NCBI GenBank assembly: GCA_015847255.1
Contig: JADLZK010011559.1
Span: forward strand, 93,600-157,599
Reading direction: 5' to 3'
From: Hyparrhenia diplandra
Lineage: Eukaryota; Streptophyta; Magnoliopsida; Poales; Poaceae
Length of the DNA: 64,000 bases
Part shown: piece by piece, positions 1-11,940 of the stretch
How positions within the stretch are numbered: the stretch's first letter is position 1
Layout of the letters: every line of letters starts with the position of its first letter
Notes under the pieces: generated by a model
What the model saw: the letters and a program-made list of their open reading frames with translations, nothing else
The model's database searches: none
Told to the model about the DNA's origin: nothing
Position numbers and translations under genes: made by a program

Positions 1-278
1 ATATCAAAAAATAACTATACTGGGCCAAGAAGAACTCCAAGGAGTGCATAAAATAGCTCAAAATTGACATCAATTATCTATTTCTTCCGAACCATACACT
101 CCTCTAAACTTGATTCTGTTAGGAGCATGTTCAATATGATAAGAGCTGGAAAGTTGTAAATGCAGAAGGGCAGCAATAACCAGAATAGTAGATGGTAACT
201 GTTTGGTACATCATGTAGAAGGGCAGCAATAACTTGTACATGACGTAACCGAAACAAACAATAAAATGAAGGACTCAC

Positions 279-1144
279 CAAAGAGTAACTATCCTGCCCT
301 GGAGATCGATCAATATAGGCGCTCCACTGTCGATCTTCTAACACCGGATCTTTGTAGCATATTTCAGTACATTTTCCTATGCCTGAGGAATTTACAACGA
401 GTAAGTTGCCGTGCACACTAAAAATACAGCATCCAGAAGACGCAATACCATACTTTACACAGATACGACTTTACTAGCAGGCATGGAGCATACACGTTAG
501 CTGAGGCAGCCAGGCACGACACTATGACATGAGACAGAGAGACCTAGTGCTAACAATCAATTCTTAATCGACAGAGAAAGTGAAAAAACTGAACAAGCTA
601 TTCTAAAATCAAACAAATTTAGCTCCAGGAAGAGCTAAATCCGGGAATGACACGCAGCAACAGGCATTCGTTGGGCTTCCACATCAAGTATACTCACACT
701 CGTCCCAGGTGTCGCCGTCCGCGTTGCACCCCTTCTTGCAGAACACCCTCCCTGTAAATAAAACCAAATGCCAGAAAAGGAGAAGACCGTTCGTTAGCTA
801 GGAGTGAAGCAAAGCATCCATATGATTTTCACGGGGGAAGGTGGACCGAGGCACTGACATGGGATTTGGACGAGGCTTGCGTACTTCTTGGTGCAGCAGC
901 TGCCGCACGGCGGCGTCCAGTCGCCGTTGAACATCCCGGCCTGCGCCAATCCCTCCCGCGTCTCGCACGGAAACGGATCGGTCGGCGTAACGAGCAGCAG
1001 CGGGACCGCGGCGGCTGCCGAGGGATGCTGGTGGGCGGGCCCCGGTAAAGGGGAGGGCGAGGGCAGGGGGGCGGAGGAAATGGAGGTGGAGAGGGAGCGG
1101 CGGCGGCGGCGCGTTGTTCGGTTGCTGGTCGGTGCGGAGCAAAT
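279..1144 (-). CDS. Cysteine-rich plant protein, first three exons (3' end outside window)
   Basis: Three exons join in frame on the minus strand: about 1144-859, 751-698 and 382-279, each bounded by GT and AG (donors GTCAGT, GTGAGT, GTGAGT). The joined peptide has a Ser/Pro/Arg-rich start, then a Cys-rich stretch with the readable pieces PPCGSCCTKKYASL, FCKKGCNADGDTWDEC and KCTEICYKDPVLED. The last donor at 278 is strong and no further exon is evident to position 1, so the gene continues off the left end. I do not recognise a named family; the dense cysteines before a conserved acidic segment suggest a small structural or organellar protein. The frame is open upstream to a stop near 1174 without an ATG; the first in-frame ATG lies inside the conserved part (GMFNGDW), so the true start is missing, non-canonical, or hidden by a base error. 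Confidence 0.6.
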
Positions 1145-1171
1145 TGGGGGGAGAGGGGTTTTATTGGGTAG

Positions 1172-3835
1172 TTAAAATTTTTTTTTAATAATGGAAATTG
1201 GGAAAAAGCTTTTGTTTTTTACGCGAGCCAAGCCTAGGTTACCTCGGATGTCCGATGGTTTGATTCTCGTGAAAATGGCATCCATGTGTCAAGTTAAAAA
1301 CTCAATCCATATTGAAGTAAAATGGAAATTTAATAATGGAAATTGCTTAAAACGTTGTTTTGAATCTGGTTGTACTGTCGTGAAAATTTGTGAATTTAAT
1401 ATTGAACCCATCCTAGTTGTTTATGCTGTGTTGAATCTTTTTTTATACTATAGTATATCTTTTCTGTGAATTACAGTAATATACAATATTTTGAGTAGTA
1501 TTCAAAAAATTGCCGATATAAAATATTATTTTTTCAACCTGGCTTTTTGTTAAAAATGTTCTTAAAAGAAAACAAATGTGTCCATGTTATACCTAAATCT
1601 TGATTATGGAATCATCCGACCAAATTCGAGCTAAAAAGGAGGACGACCTAACTACTAGGGGTAGTGTTATGTGTCAGATTTGGGTTATTTTTTTTACAAC
1701 AACTTATAACCTAAATAAAGATATCAGACACAGTTTAAAAACATGATAAAATATCTTTCTCGATCTAAAAGTGTATTGGGTCTTTATTAATAAAAGTTAT
1801 TAGGTTTTATGTTAAATTTGACTTACCTTATCTCTCTCTCCACATTTTAAATAAGGTGAGCGCTCTGTGGATGCATTCTACACAATAAAGTTTTCAATAC
1901 AACATTATATTATTTCATATGGAGGGAGTATATTACTATTTGTTTGTGAATTCATATACCAATTTTTAGTAGTATAATGGAAACAAAAAAAAATACCTGT
2001 CGATATAAGAATATCTATAATGACTTCTTCAACCTTGAGATTTGTCCAAGATGTCCCTATATTGTTTGTGTCAATGTTAGCCCCTCCGTTCTTGATTATG
2101 GATCAGGACGACGGCGTTATTCACGCGCCAGAATTGGACCTAATCTACTGGAGTTAAAAATCGTGACCGCGGCTAGGGCGTCACCATCGCAGAGGCCGGC
2201 GGCGTCGATGGTTGATGGCGATCTGTGGACGATTGGGTGGTGGAACTAAAGACCGCGATCGGCGATCAGGTGCTCTTCGTTGGGTTAGTGCAGGATAGAC
2301 CTCGTCCGCTCATCCTATCCGCGGCGTCCAGGTGCTCTTCGTCAGGGAGCAGGAGACCTCATCCTCTCGCCTTTGCAATCACGTACGGCTGTGCAAATCA
2401 CGTACGTACTGCTATCTATCACATACAACCAGGACCATTTGATCGCCTGATCCTGGTTTTCTTTAATATTTGTGTGCCTGATCTAATCGCCGACTAAAAA
2501 ATTGGACGCGGCGCCGCCGCTGCAGGGAGGCGGTGCCGCTGGACAGACTAAAGATTTTGACTTCATGAGATCCATCCGAACGTGAAGACTTGCATGGCGG
2601 ATTTGTGGTTAGATATCGAATATCTATGTCTATGCCGCCAAAAAGGTTTTTATGTTTCATGTGCCCCTTATTAGTCTCTGTGTTCCACATAAGGTATGCT
2701 ACGTGGATGCACTGTAACAATAATATTTTACTAAGACTAAATTATATTAAATCTTAGATTCAATATTACTCATCAATTTGATTAAAAATGGTTTCAAAAT
2801 TGGCCATCCGCTCCTTGTGTCCTCATGCAAATGTTTCTGGTGCAGCCTCCGCTCCTGTGTGTTTTTGCGAAGATCCTATATATGCCAAAAACCATGCCGT
2901 TTGGGATGAAGCGTCACATTTCATATGTCAGAATCAGGAGAGCTGATTCCTCAAGCAGGTAGTACTGTACTATTTGTTCTTCTTTTTCGTTGGCGTTGTT
3001 TTTTACAAGGAACAAACAAAAACATTTGGATAGGTTCATGGTGCCCAAAAAGAAGTATTAATACTGTGTTACACTCACGAATGCATGGCTTCATAAGATA
3101 GTAGATTATTTTGGTCAGTTTTAAAGTCCAAATATTGATTTAAAATTTTGGAAGTCCTGGAGTAAGATGAAGGTGAAGAGATAGTTCAGGTGTTAATTTG
3201 GACCAATGATGCTCTTGATTTTGGATCACCTTTTGCAGCTATTCTCCTTCAAAATGGAATATCCGTGTCTTTGAATTCAGCTTAGATTACTATTATACTT
3301 CAACACATGTAGATATAGAGTTTGATTCGAGCACTGCACTTTGATATGCTGATAAATTCATTCGTTCAGCATGACATGGTTTCTCTGCCTGTAAAAAATG
3401 TTTTGATTGAACGGAAGTACATATGATTTTATATTTATTTCTCGATATGCCTTCTTATATTTTTTCATAACAAATCAAAAAAATGAAATCATATATTATC
3501 ATTTTTTGCAAAAATCCACATCCACGGGTGCGGGCATATATTACTATCATCGTGTTGGTTCAGTGAAGAGCCGCATGCATCGCCAAGGGCACTATATTAG
3601 GAACAGGCAAACATTTTGCTGCAAAACTTGTCCAAAGAATAAACAAAGCGAAGCTTGGTCATTTTTTACCAAATAGGCCCAAAAACCATGCAATATATGA
3701 CGTGTCATTGCTTACCCTTTGCAACTAGCTATGTTAATAGTATCATTATTACTCGATATCTATTTTTTAGAAGGAACAAACAAGAAATTTACATTAGGTT
3801 TTATTGAACGATAGAAAATCAAAATATATATATAT
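1172..3835. other. Intergenic, no gene recognised
   Basis: This stretch is mostly AT-rich with one GC-richer patch around 2160-2540. The short open frames have no recognisable domains. The sequence at 1918-1931 (ATGGAGGGAGTA) resembles one end of a Stowaway-type MITE, but I could not find a partner end. I see no RNA gene. Confidence 0.5.
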
Positions 3836-3840
3836 AATCC

Positions 3841-4913
3841 CTCCATGTCCCTAAGAATATTATTTATTTGGATGTAGATAGAGCTATATACTACATTGAA
3901 TTGACTTCGGTAAATAAACTAGTTTCTAAAATGAGCTACAAATCAAATTTTTTCAAGTTTAACTATCCTCATAGGAAAATAACAAAGTTTATGAAATAAA
4001 ATGAACAGATTATGAAAATACATTTTATTGTTCAAATCTAATGACACTAATATGAGTATTTTTTTTTTTTTTGAGAATTACACAGTACAACGGTAGACAC
4101 TCACAACACATACACACTCACCCTATGAATACGCGCACGTAAACCCTAAACCCTATGATGGGCCTCCACCTCCGAAGCCTTCGAAAGCACCCGACAAATC
4201 TAGAGATTCCCGAAGTCACCATTGGCGCCTCGTCGCCGCCACGGAACGTTTGAAATCTCATGTTTGGTTTTGGAAATTGATGACACACTTGTGGACTCCG
4301 GCATTTGCTCTAAGTGATGACTATGAGATAGGATTAGGTGGATGACAAGTTGGGCATGATGATCATGAACATGGACAATGTCGGTGGACTTGATGGATCG
4401 TCAAGTTGGGGGCGGATCGGCTTGAGAGGAACCCGGAGATCAAGGCAAAGGTATCTTGATAGGGTTTTCCTTTCGGTGATCAAGACACGATAGAGCCGGT
4501 GATCACATTATAGGATAGATAGCGAGACTATCAAGAGGGAATCCCCAAACAATCCTTTGGTGAAGTGCTTCTAGGTCCAATTGACTTGCATATTGCATTT
4601 AGGACAATAAGAGCACAAAACTTGGCATTTTGCTTAACTTATCGACGAGCTAACATGCATGATAACATGATCATCTTGGTTATGTTGGCAATGTTGGCTT
4701 AAGTCAGACATTTTAAAATGTAACTACCAAATAAACTCTTTTAGTTTTGGTTTGAAAATATGAAAGCTATGAAGTAGACTCATCTCCAAATATAGTTTTA
4801 TACAATATATATTAACTATATTTTATAAATATTTTAGATCAAAAAGTAACCGTCAAAGTTTTTTTTAATGACTGACGTCGATGTCCTAAAAGATTTCCTT
4901 TAGGGACATGGAG
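3841..4913. mobile_element. MITE-like element with 14-bp terminal inverted repeats, carrying a nested insertion
   Basis: The left end CTCCATGTCCCTAA (3841-3854) is the exact reverse complement of TTAGGGACATGGAG at 4900-4913. The AT-rich interior just after the left end is related to a second copy near 5287. The ends resemble the CTCCxTCC...TAA ends of grass Tc1/mariner (Stowaway-like) MITEs. At 1.07 kb it is far longer than a usual MITE, which fits later insertions such as the poly-T-headed fragment at 4059. No transposase is visible. Confidence 0.5.
4059..4262 (-). mobile_element. Poly-T-headed retroposon fragment (LINE or SINE tail, minus strand)
   Basis: A run of about 14 T (4059-4072) is followed by TGAGAATTACACAGTACAACG and a GC-richer block ending near GCCACGGAACG. 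This is the layout of a poly(A)-tailed retroposon read from its 3' end. Blocks of the type 'cctatgaatacgcgcacg...gaagtcaccattggcgcctcg' are common dispersed sequences in grass genomes (recall, not checked). It sits inside the MITE-like element. There is no coding capacity. Confidence 0.45.
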
Positions 4914-5286
4914 ACTCGATAAATATAGAATTGAGGTAGTCGGTCACATATGTATAAACGCAAATTCATTCTATTCTATATAGCATGATGGATTCGAGAC
5001 GACGGAAAACAGAGCTTTTGATGGTGGGATTATGGGATATCAAACACAGTTTTGTTTATGATACACATGCAGTAGCCCGTTTTGAAGCTAACAAAGAATC
5101 TACCACTTGGGGCAATCTTATAAGGAATCCACGGGTGCGGGCGTCAACCATACGCACTCGGTGAACACTCTAACATGCATCGTGAGCTCGCCGACAGGGA
5201 GACAGGCAACGCCACTCATCTGTATATTCAAACAAGCTTGGAGAATATTTAGAATTGTAGAAGTGCATTGCATCATCTATATACAT
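4263..5286. other. Intergenic, right part of MITE-like element and unassigned sequence
   Basis: No gene is recognised. A copy of the phrase TCCACGGGTGCGGGC occurs at about 5128, also present near 3521, showing another short dispersed repeat. The rest is AT-rich without long frames. Confidence 0.4.
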
Positions 5287-5545
5287 CTAACTCCTTCCAT
5301 CCCTAAATAAATCAATTTCTAAATCTGTGCCAATTAATTTTTTAAGTTTAACTAACTTCATAGAAAAAAGGTAACAATATTTATGAAATAAAATGGAACA
5401 GATTATGAAGATACATTCCTTGGTGACACAAATTTGAAACCATAAATCTTAATTTTTTAAAAGTTTTTTGATAAAAGTTTCAAAAACTTAAGTAAATCAA
5501 TTCTAAGAATCTATTTTGATCAAAGTTTCAAAAATTTAACTTAAA
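5287..5545. mobile_element. Second copy of the same MITE-like family
   Basis: After ACTCCTTCCATCCCTAAATAA the sequence follows the interior of the copy at 3841: both contain TTTCTAAA, a 'tttttaagtttaacta' stretch, then TTTATGAAATAAAATG, and AACAGATTATGAA followed by ATACATT. The orientation is the same. I could not find a clean right terminal repeat, so the boundary is approximate. Confidence 0.4.
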
Positions 5546-5589
5546 GCTCTTATAATTTGGCACCGGATTTAGTATATATAAAACGCCCT

Positions 5590-6490
5590 GTTCATGTTTT
5601 TTGCCACAACGGGGACTTATGTGCGTTCAAACTATAGTAGTACATTTTTTAGATAAAAGGATGATTCACTTGTTCTTGCTCGTTGGAGATTTCTTGGTGA
5701 TCAATTATTCTGAGTTTTTTTAAAGTACTACGACAAAAGCTCAATTGTATTCTAGCACCTCTTGCATTACTTTGGTAGTATATCTTGTTAGGTGCTTAAC
5801 CACCGTAGCTTGTTTAAAAAATAAGTTTGAATACATTTTTGGATGGTAGAATTAGTTAGTGTATTTTGTCACTGTGTCACAGGAATCTCAGTATATTTTA
5901 TATTGTGATGATTAGAGATCCAAAATTGCTAGAATTGCTTAAAAAGATAGCTAATCGACGGCATTCTCTGTGATCTAGTACTGATCTCTTAGTCATCATG
6001 CACTTCTATGTACCATGGTTATTTATTTGGATTCTATAAGAGAGCTAAAAACTAGATGTAAATTTTAGATACCAAATAGAAGGACTAAATTGGGCTAATT
6101 TTAAAATAACAAGGTCAAATAATTTTACTATACTATAATAAATAATTTTTATTCTGAGACAGAGTGTTTTTTTTATTAATTTTGCCCTACACCATATAAA
6201 AAATAGCCATATATTGTACATGTTTTTGAGCGAACACGAGCCGCATGCACGTTCAAACTATAGTTAGTACATACAGTACATACAAAAGTAAACTTTTCGA
6301 CTACATGTTTGATGCAGAAAAAGGAGGCAAATATAATTTATTTTGTTATAACTCATTTTTTGTGTCACAGGAATATTGATTAATTTATTTTATGATGACT
6401 GTGTAAATATTTAAAAGAAGCATGACGGTGCTCTGCGATCTAGTACTGATCTCTTAGTCATCATGCACTTCTATGTACCACGAGTATTTG
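5590..6490. repeat. Diverged direct duplication
   Basis: The phrase GTTCAAACTATAG occurs at 5625 and 6251. GATCTAGTACTGATCTCTTA, continuing through GTCATCATGCACTTCTATG, occurs at 5972 and 6437. A related TCACAGGAAT block lies near 5879 and 6365. The offsets differ (about 626 versus 465), so the copies have diverged by indels. No coding content is visible. Confidence 0.55.
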
Positions 6491-7410
6491 TCATACACTA
6501 GCTAGGCAGTACAGTACGCTCAATGTTTTTATAATTAGGCCTAGTTAAGCACAGCGTGTGTTGTGTTGTGTGAAACGTGAAAGTGCACGTGGAAATGGAA
6601 TCTGGCACGACGTGAATCTGTATCCTCCGTGGGAAAAAGAAAACAAGTGGCGCATCGCAGCACGTAATCCAAGCTATTACACGGTGCACCCCCGTTACAT
6701 ACGTTTTCCTCCCTCGATCTGTCACGCATCAACGTGCACGTCCTTTGCTTTTACAGATGGTAGAGCTAGCGTTTTGGACTTTTGTTCTAGTGGTGAAAAA
6801 GAAGTTGTGGCTGTAGTTTAACCTTTAATAATCTCGATCATCATCCCTGTAGCTAGACTGTGAACATAAGTGGACGTGGAGTCGGCGTCGGCGAGTGTAG
6901 TGCAATCCTCATCAAGCGCCGGTTGGGAGCCGGTGCAGCCAATGGCGACCCTCCCAAATCGAAAGCCGCGTCACACTCACTCACTCACGGCGTCCCCAAC
7001 CCCAGCTCCAACAGCTCCGCACGGATTAAACAAAAAGAATCTCCTATTATTTATTTATTCCTCCGGGAAGGAGAAAAAACAAGAATCTCGAACTTGCGAT
7101 TTCCCCAAAAGGTCCAAAGAGATTCCCAAAGGTTCAAGCCACTTGGATGGCGACCCCACAGGCCACAACGCGACACGACTACCTTGCCCCACAGTGGCGC
7201 GCACCGCGCACCGGGTCCAGTGGAACACGCCACGGTACGTCCAACCGACATACCGGGCCCGCAGGAATCAACCAGCCCACGGGTTGGGTGCTCCGGATCC
7301 ACGCGACCACCGGGTCCACGGTTCCACCTCAGGAGCCGCCAAGCCATCAGAGTAGCCGAGCGAGCGCAGGATACAGGATCTCACGGGATCCCACTTCAGA
7401 AAGGGACGCA

Positions 7411-7433
7411 ACTCGACTCGACTCGACTCGACT
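7411..7433. repeat. (ACTCG)n microsatellite in the ALN 5' leader
   Basis: Four to five tandem copies of the pentamer ACTCG lie 20 bases upstream of the allantoinase ATG, in the probable 5' UTR. Such a repeat is likely to vary in length between individuals. Confidence 0.7.
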
Positions 7434-7453
7434 GCGAGGTGAGGAGGGCAACA

Positions 7454-10400
7454 ATGTTGAAGGGACGGCTCGTGCCCGTGCTCGCCGTGGCGGCGGTGCT
7501 CGCCGCCGTGCTCCTCTACCGCGCGCCCTTCTCCAAGGTCCCCGGGATTCTATTCCATCCCATCCTGACAGCGATTTTTGTTGTTTCTCCTTCCATGTGT
7601 CGCCTCGTCTCTGTCCCCGTCGTGTCGAATCTGTGGCGGCGGCGGCATGACATCTAGCTGAACCCGTGTGCGTCTCCTGTTGCTGCAGAGCTTGGGCGGC
7701 GAAGGGTGTAGCCTCCTCCCGCACGACCACTTCTGGATCGCCAGCGACCGCGTCGTCACGCTCGGCCGTGTCGGGCCCGCCGCAGGTACGTACGTGCGGC
7801 CGCCGCGCCGTTCCATTCCATGGCTATCTGACAACCTCCTCGCCATCGCTGTTCGACGCTGCGGTTGCAAATGGAAGAAGAAGACGACTACTAGAGCATG
7901 CGGTTGAGAGTTTAGGCTGGGAGATTTCTGATGCCGATGGTTAATTAATCAAATTGGTGTCTGCAGTGGAGGTCAAAGGAGGGCTCATCAACGCCATCGC
8001 CGTCGGGGACTACAGGAGCTTCGTGCTCCGCCGCCCGCTTCTGGACTATGGGGACGCCGTCATCATGCCCGGCCTCATCGACGTGTAAGCATCTCATCTC
8101 ATACAGTCATAATACTTAAACTTAATACTATTGCCTAACTGAATTAATACTGATCAACTGATGGAGGGAGATTATATCTGCATGGCCAATATGGTGTTGT
8201 AAACAGCGATCCCTGCTCTCTAACTCGTTTTTTTCCCCACTGTTTAATGATCGATGGTCGTGATGATTAATTTCTTCAGGCACGCCCATCTCGACGAGCC
8301 TGGACGTGCCGAGTGGGAGGGCTTCTCCACTGGTACAAGAGCAGCTGCGGCAGGTGCAAATTCACTTCAGCCTACAGCTAACTGGTTACTCACTTACCAC
8401 ACTATGGCAGTAGCCGGTTCTCGTGCACCTGTATGTACACCCTTATGGAGCATGGACATGGTCTCAGGCTCTCAGTCAATAATCAAGAGCAAGCAGAGCA
8501 AATAACAAGTTTACAATGCACAGTTTCTCTTCGACACAAAGTTTAATTTCTAATATATAAATCGTGTGGACCATTCTTTGTTTCACACAGGTGGGATAAC
8601 AACGTTGGTGGATATGCCACTCAACAGCTTCCCATCAACAGTCTCTGAAGAAACTCTCAAAATGAAGGTAAGGCTGGCTTCTCTGTCAGTTGCAGGTACC
8701 ATACACCATTGCTACCCAATTCATGTCTGTGATTGACACACTGCCATTACATGACTGACTTTCAGCTGGAAGCAGCTCAAGATAAGCTATATGTTGATGT
8801 TGGTAAGTTGAACTGGCTGAAATACTGTAACCAAAGGCTTATTTGTTGGTTTTCCAAACTGAGACACTGTAAAAACCTGAATTCTGTGGTTGTGCACTCT
8901 TATAAAGGGTTCTGGGGAGGCCTTGTGCCAGAGAACGCCTTCAACCCAAGTGCTTTGGAGGGCCTCCTAAATGCAGGCGTTTTAGGACTCAAGGTTCGTT
9001 TCTCAGCTTGCAGACACAACTGAAACTTCAACATGTTGTAACCCTGTAATCACTGGGCTTTTGACATCATTTCAGTCTCTGTTCCTTGTTCCTTGTTTCA
9101 CAAGGAAGCTAAGCATGCACAATAGAACATTAGGACAATAGTAGTACCAGGCAGCAAAGCAAATCCATTGTTTGGAGGTTGTTGTTAATTAGGTGTCGGG
9201 CCATGCTCCTTTTCCTCCTTTTAACCAGCAGATACACTCACAAACTGATTGCCTCTTGCTTTCTTTTCATGCTTCTAGTCTTTTATGTGCCCCTCAGGCA
9301 TCAACGACTTCCCCATGACAAATTCAACTCATATCGAGGTATGATACATTACTTATTTTATATTTCATTTTTCTAATTTTTTTTTTCTTATGAATTTTCT
9401 GACGAGTTTCCCTAAATGTTTAACACTGTAGGAAGGATTGGTTACACTGGCAAAATACAAGAGACCTTTACTTATCCATGCCGAACGTATACCTGAGGCT
9501 GAGGACGATGATGTGCAAGAGGATGAACTAGATCCTCGATCCTATATGACATATCTAAAGTCTAGACCACCATCATGGTAATTCTTGCCCTTATGCTGCA
9601 AGGAATTGCGTGGTAGTATCTATCGTAGGTGTTGGGCTTCTATCTTGATTTTTATGGGATACTTGAGTACATACCTCAAAACTTTCTGTTTGAAAAAACA
9701 TGCGTCAACAATAAGTGTGAAGAGTTGTAGTCTCAACTGCGTTTTATACAATTTAAACTGTACTAGGATTACTATGAACTGCATTCAGTACAACTTAAAA
9801 TTGTGTACGAGAAGTTTTACCACAAGTAACTCACTTTATAAATTATGTGATCTCTTTAAACCTAGGGAGGAAGCAGCTATCAGAGATCTGCAACGTGCAA
9901 TGAAGGATACAGAGTCAGGGGGTCGGTCCGAAGGAGCTCATATTCACATTGTTCATCTATCAGATGCAAAAACTTCCTTGGAACTTATGAAGGTTGAATG
10001 ACACCATAAGAAAAATGCTGACTTTTCCATGAGTTATCTAAATTTATGGTTTTAACGCCAAGAAAGAAACACAACATCAATCTATAAGGATTAGACATTG
10101 CTCCTAATATGTACAACTTTTTTTGCGGACAAGCTCACACATGTTTTTTTTTTAACGAAGCATATGCGTTTTTGAGGAAAAAAACAAACCATACGACAGT
10201 TTATCTGTCACAACTTTTTTTCTTTTTTATTTGATCAAAGGTGTTTTTGGTCGGTTTTACTTACTACAATTCTCTTTGCTTGTAGGATGCTAAACGCACT
10301 GGTGCAAGTCTATCTATAGAAACATGCCCTCATTACCTGGCATTTTCATCAGAAGAAGTTCCAGATGGAGATACTCGCTTTAAATGTTCTCCTCCCATAC

Positions 10401-11468
10401 GTGATGACACAAACAGAGAAAATCTTTGGAAAGCTCTGCTTGTATGCTATTTTTGCTACTTTATATTTTTGAAGTGAACACTTAATAAACTGGTCTGTTA
10501 ATATGCTAACTATTGGTTTATGGCATAATTAATATTAGGATGGACACATAGACATGCTAAGTTCAGATCACTCACCATCAACTCCTGATCTCAAACTAAT
10601 GGAGGAAGGCGACTTTTTAAGGGCATGGGGAGGCATATCATCATTGCAGGTTAGTTTGTGTACATAACCATTTGCAAAATCATGTGACCTAGTTCAAGCT
10701 CGTTAAAGTCAAAAGTTGTCAATTGAAATATTTTTGGTATCTTAATCTTAATTAAGTTGTGATAAAGAACAATACCTCATAATGGAAGTGTGCTAAACAT
10801 CTAAAAAGAAAGGTGTTTTGCGGATTCAATGTTTTTTCATTAAATTAATTTGGCATGACTATTTGTAGTTTGTCCTCCCGGTAACATGGTCATATGGGCG
10901 AAAGTATGGCATTACTCTGAATCAGCTAGCCTCATGGTGGAGCGAAAAGCCAGCCAAGCTTGCAGGCCAAAAGAACAAGGTAACTTAAAACTATGCGCTA
11001 TACACTATTCAACATGATGACGATATATCCAAGTCAGAGACCAAAGAATTATGTTATCATTGTTCTTCATGAATTCTCCAAGAAATATCTTGTATATGAA
11101 AAACGCATCTCATGTGTTAGCACTGAATCATGCAGGGAGCTATTCTACCAGGATACCATGCTGACATAGTAGTATGGAAACCCGAAAGCGAGTTCCAACT
11201 CGATGACAGCCATGCTATATATCATAAACATCAGGTTTACTTCCTTCCTCAAATCACCCTATAATAATTCAACTATTTGAAATGCTTTAATCTGATATAT
11301 ACTTGGCAAATAACAAATAATTTTATTATCTTTTCATAGAATATTTCGGCGTATTTAGGAAAGCAACTTTCTGGTAAGGTCGTGTCAACTTTTGTGAGAG
11401 GAAACCTTGTGTTTGCTGAAGACAAGCATGCAAATGTTGCTTGTGGTGTTCCTATTCTCGCCAAGTAA
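7454..11468 (+). CDS. ALN: Allantoinase
   Basis: Hydrolyses allantoin to allantoate in purine (ureide) catabolism, usually in the ER of plant cells. Fifteen exons join without a break: 7454-7537, 7689-7785, 7967-8084, 8280-8353, 8591-8667, 8766-8802, 8908-8993, 9279-9338, 9432-9577, 9866-9992, 10286-10441, 10539-10649, 10869-10979, 11136-11234, 11340-11468. They total 1512 nt (503 aa), the normal length of plant allantoinases. Residues 5-23 form a hydrophobic signal or anchor segment. The amidohydrolase metal motif DVHAHLDEPGR is split by intron 3. Further conserved blocks are LLIHAER (a metal His), HIVHLSDA, ETCPHYL and SSDHSPS (the Asp/His site). All introns read as GT-AG. The frame is open far upstream of the ATG, but that part lacks family similarity, so I chose 7454. 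The gene looks intact. Confidence 0.96.
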
Positions 11469-11940
11469 CATGCAGGTACAGTGGTGGATTTCCTTTTTTA
11501 TTAATTACATGGCATACCTTTTCATCACTACATATACTATATACATACATATTAGGGAACATATTATACGGAAATTATGCATTTAGAAGTAGCTAGCATG
11601 ATAAGACAGTAATATTCAGTGTTTATTCTTGTGTTTCAGGTGGTTCCAGAGCTGTCGTTATTGTTGATTCGTAGTGTATACAATCGTATGCACTATGTCA
11701 ATTTGTAGGTTGCTCTTGTATATAATTGAGCCCATACATATCATTGTTGTATAGTAGCAACCTAAAGGTATTGGCATGCATTTTGCATGCCTTGATCCCC
11801 AAATAGACTATTGGTTCTGTCTATTGATATGGAAGAATACACTTTGTCCATTTTCGCGTCTCTTTCTTATGTAGATACGGTGTTGGCATTTGGTGTAGTG
11901 TAGTCCTATCTCTGTTGACTCAGTTTGACCATGCTTAGAC
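11469..11940. other. ALN 3' flank
   Basis: AT-rich sequence that probably holds the 3' UTR. A possible intron acceptor TTTCAG lies at about 11634-11639 after the stop codon. No other gene is seen. Confidence 0.4.

Noticed and set aside
4140..4157. Telomere-like AAACCCTAAACCCTA
   Set aside because: Only two repeats, inside a dispersed retroposon fragment; too short for an interstitial telomere and probably chance.
6860..7453. Long open frame running into the allantoinase start
   Set aside because: In frame with the ATG at 7454 but of leader-like composition, with no family similarity and crossing a pentamer microsatellite; the family start fits at 7454.
9585..10001. 138-aa open frame inside the ALN gene
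   Set aside because: It is intron 9 read through into exon 10 of allantoinase, not a separate gene.
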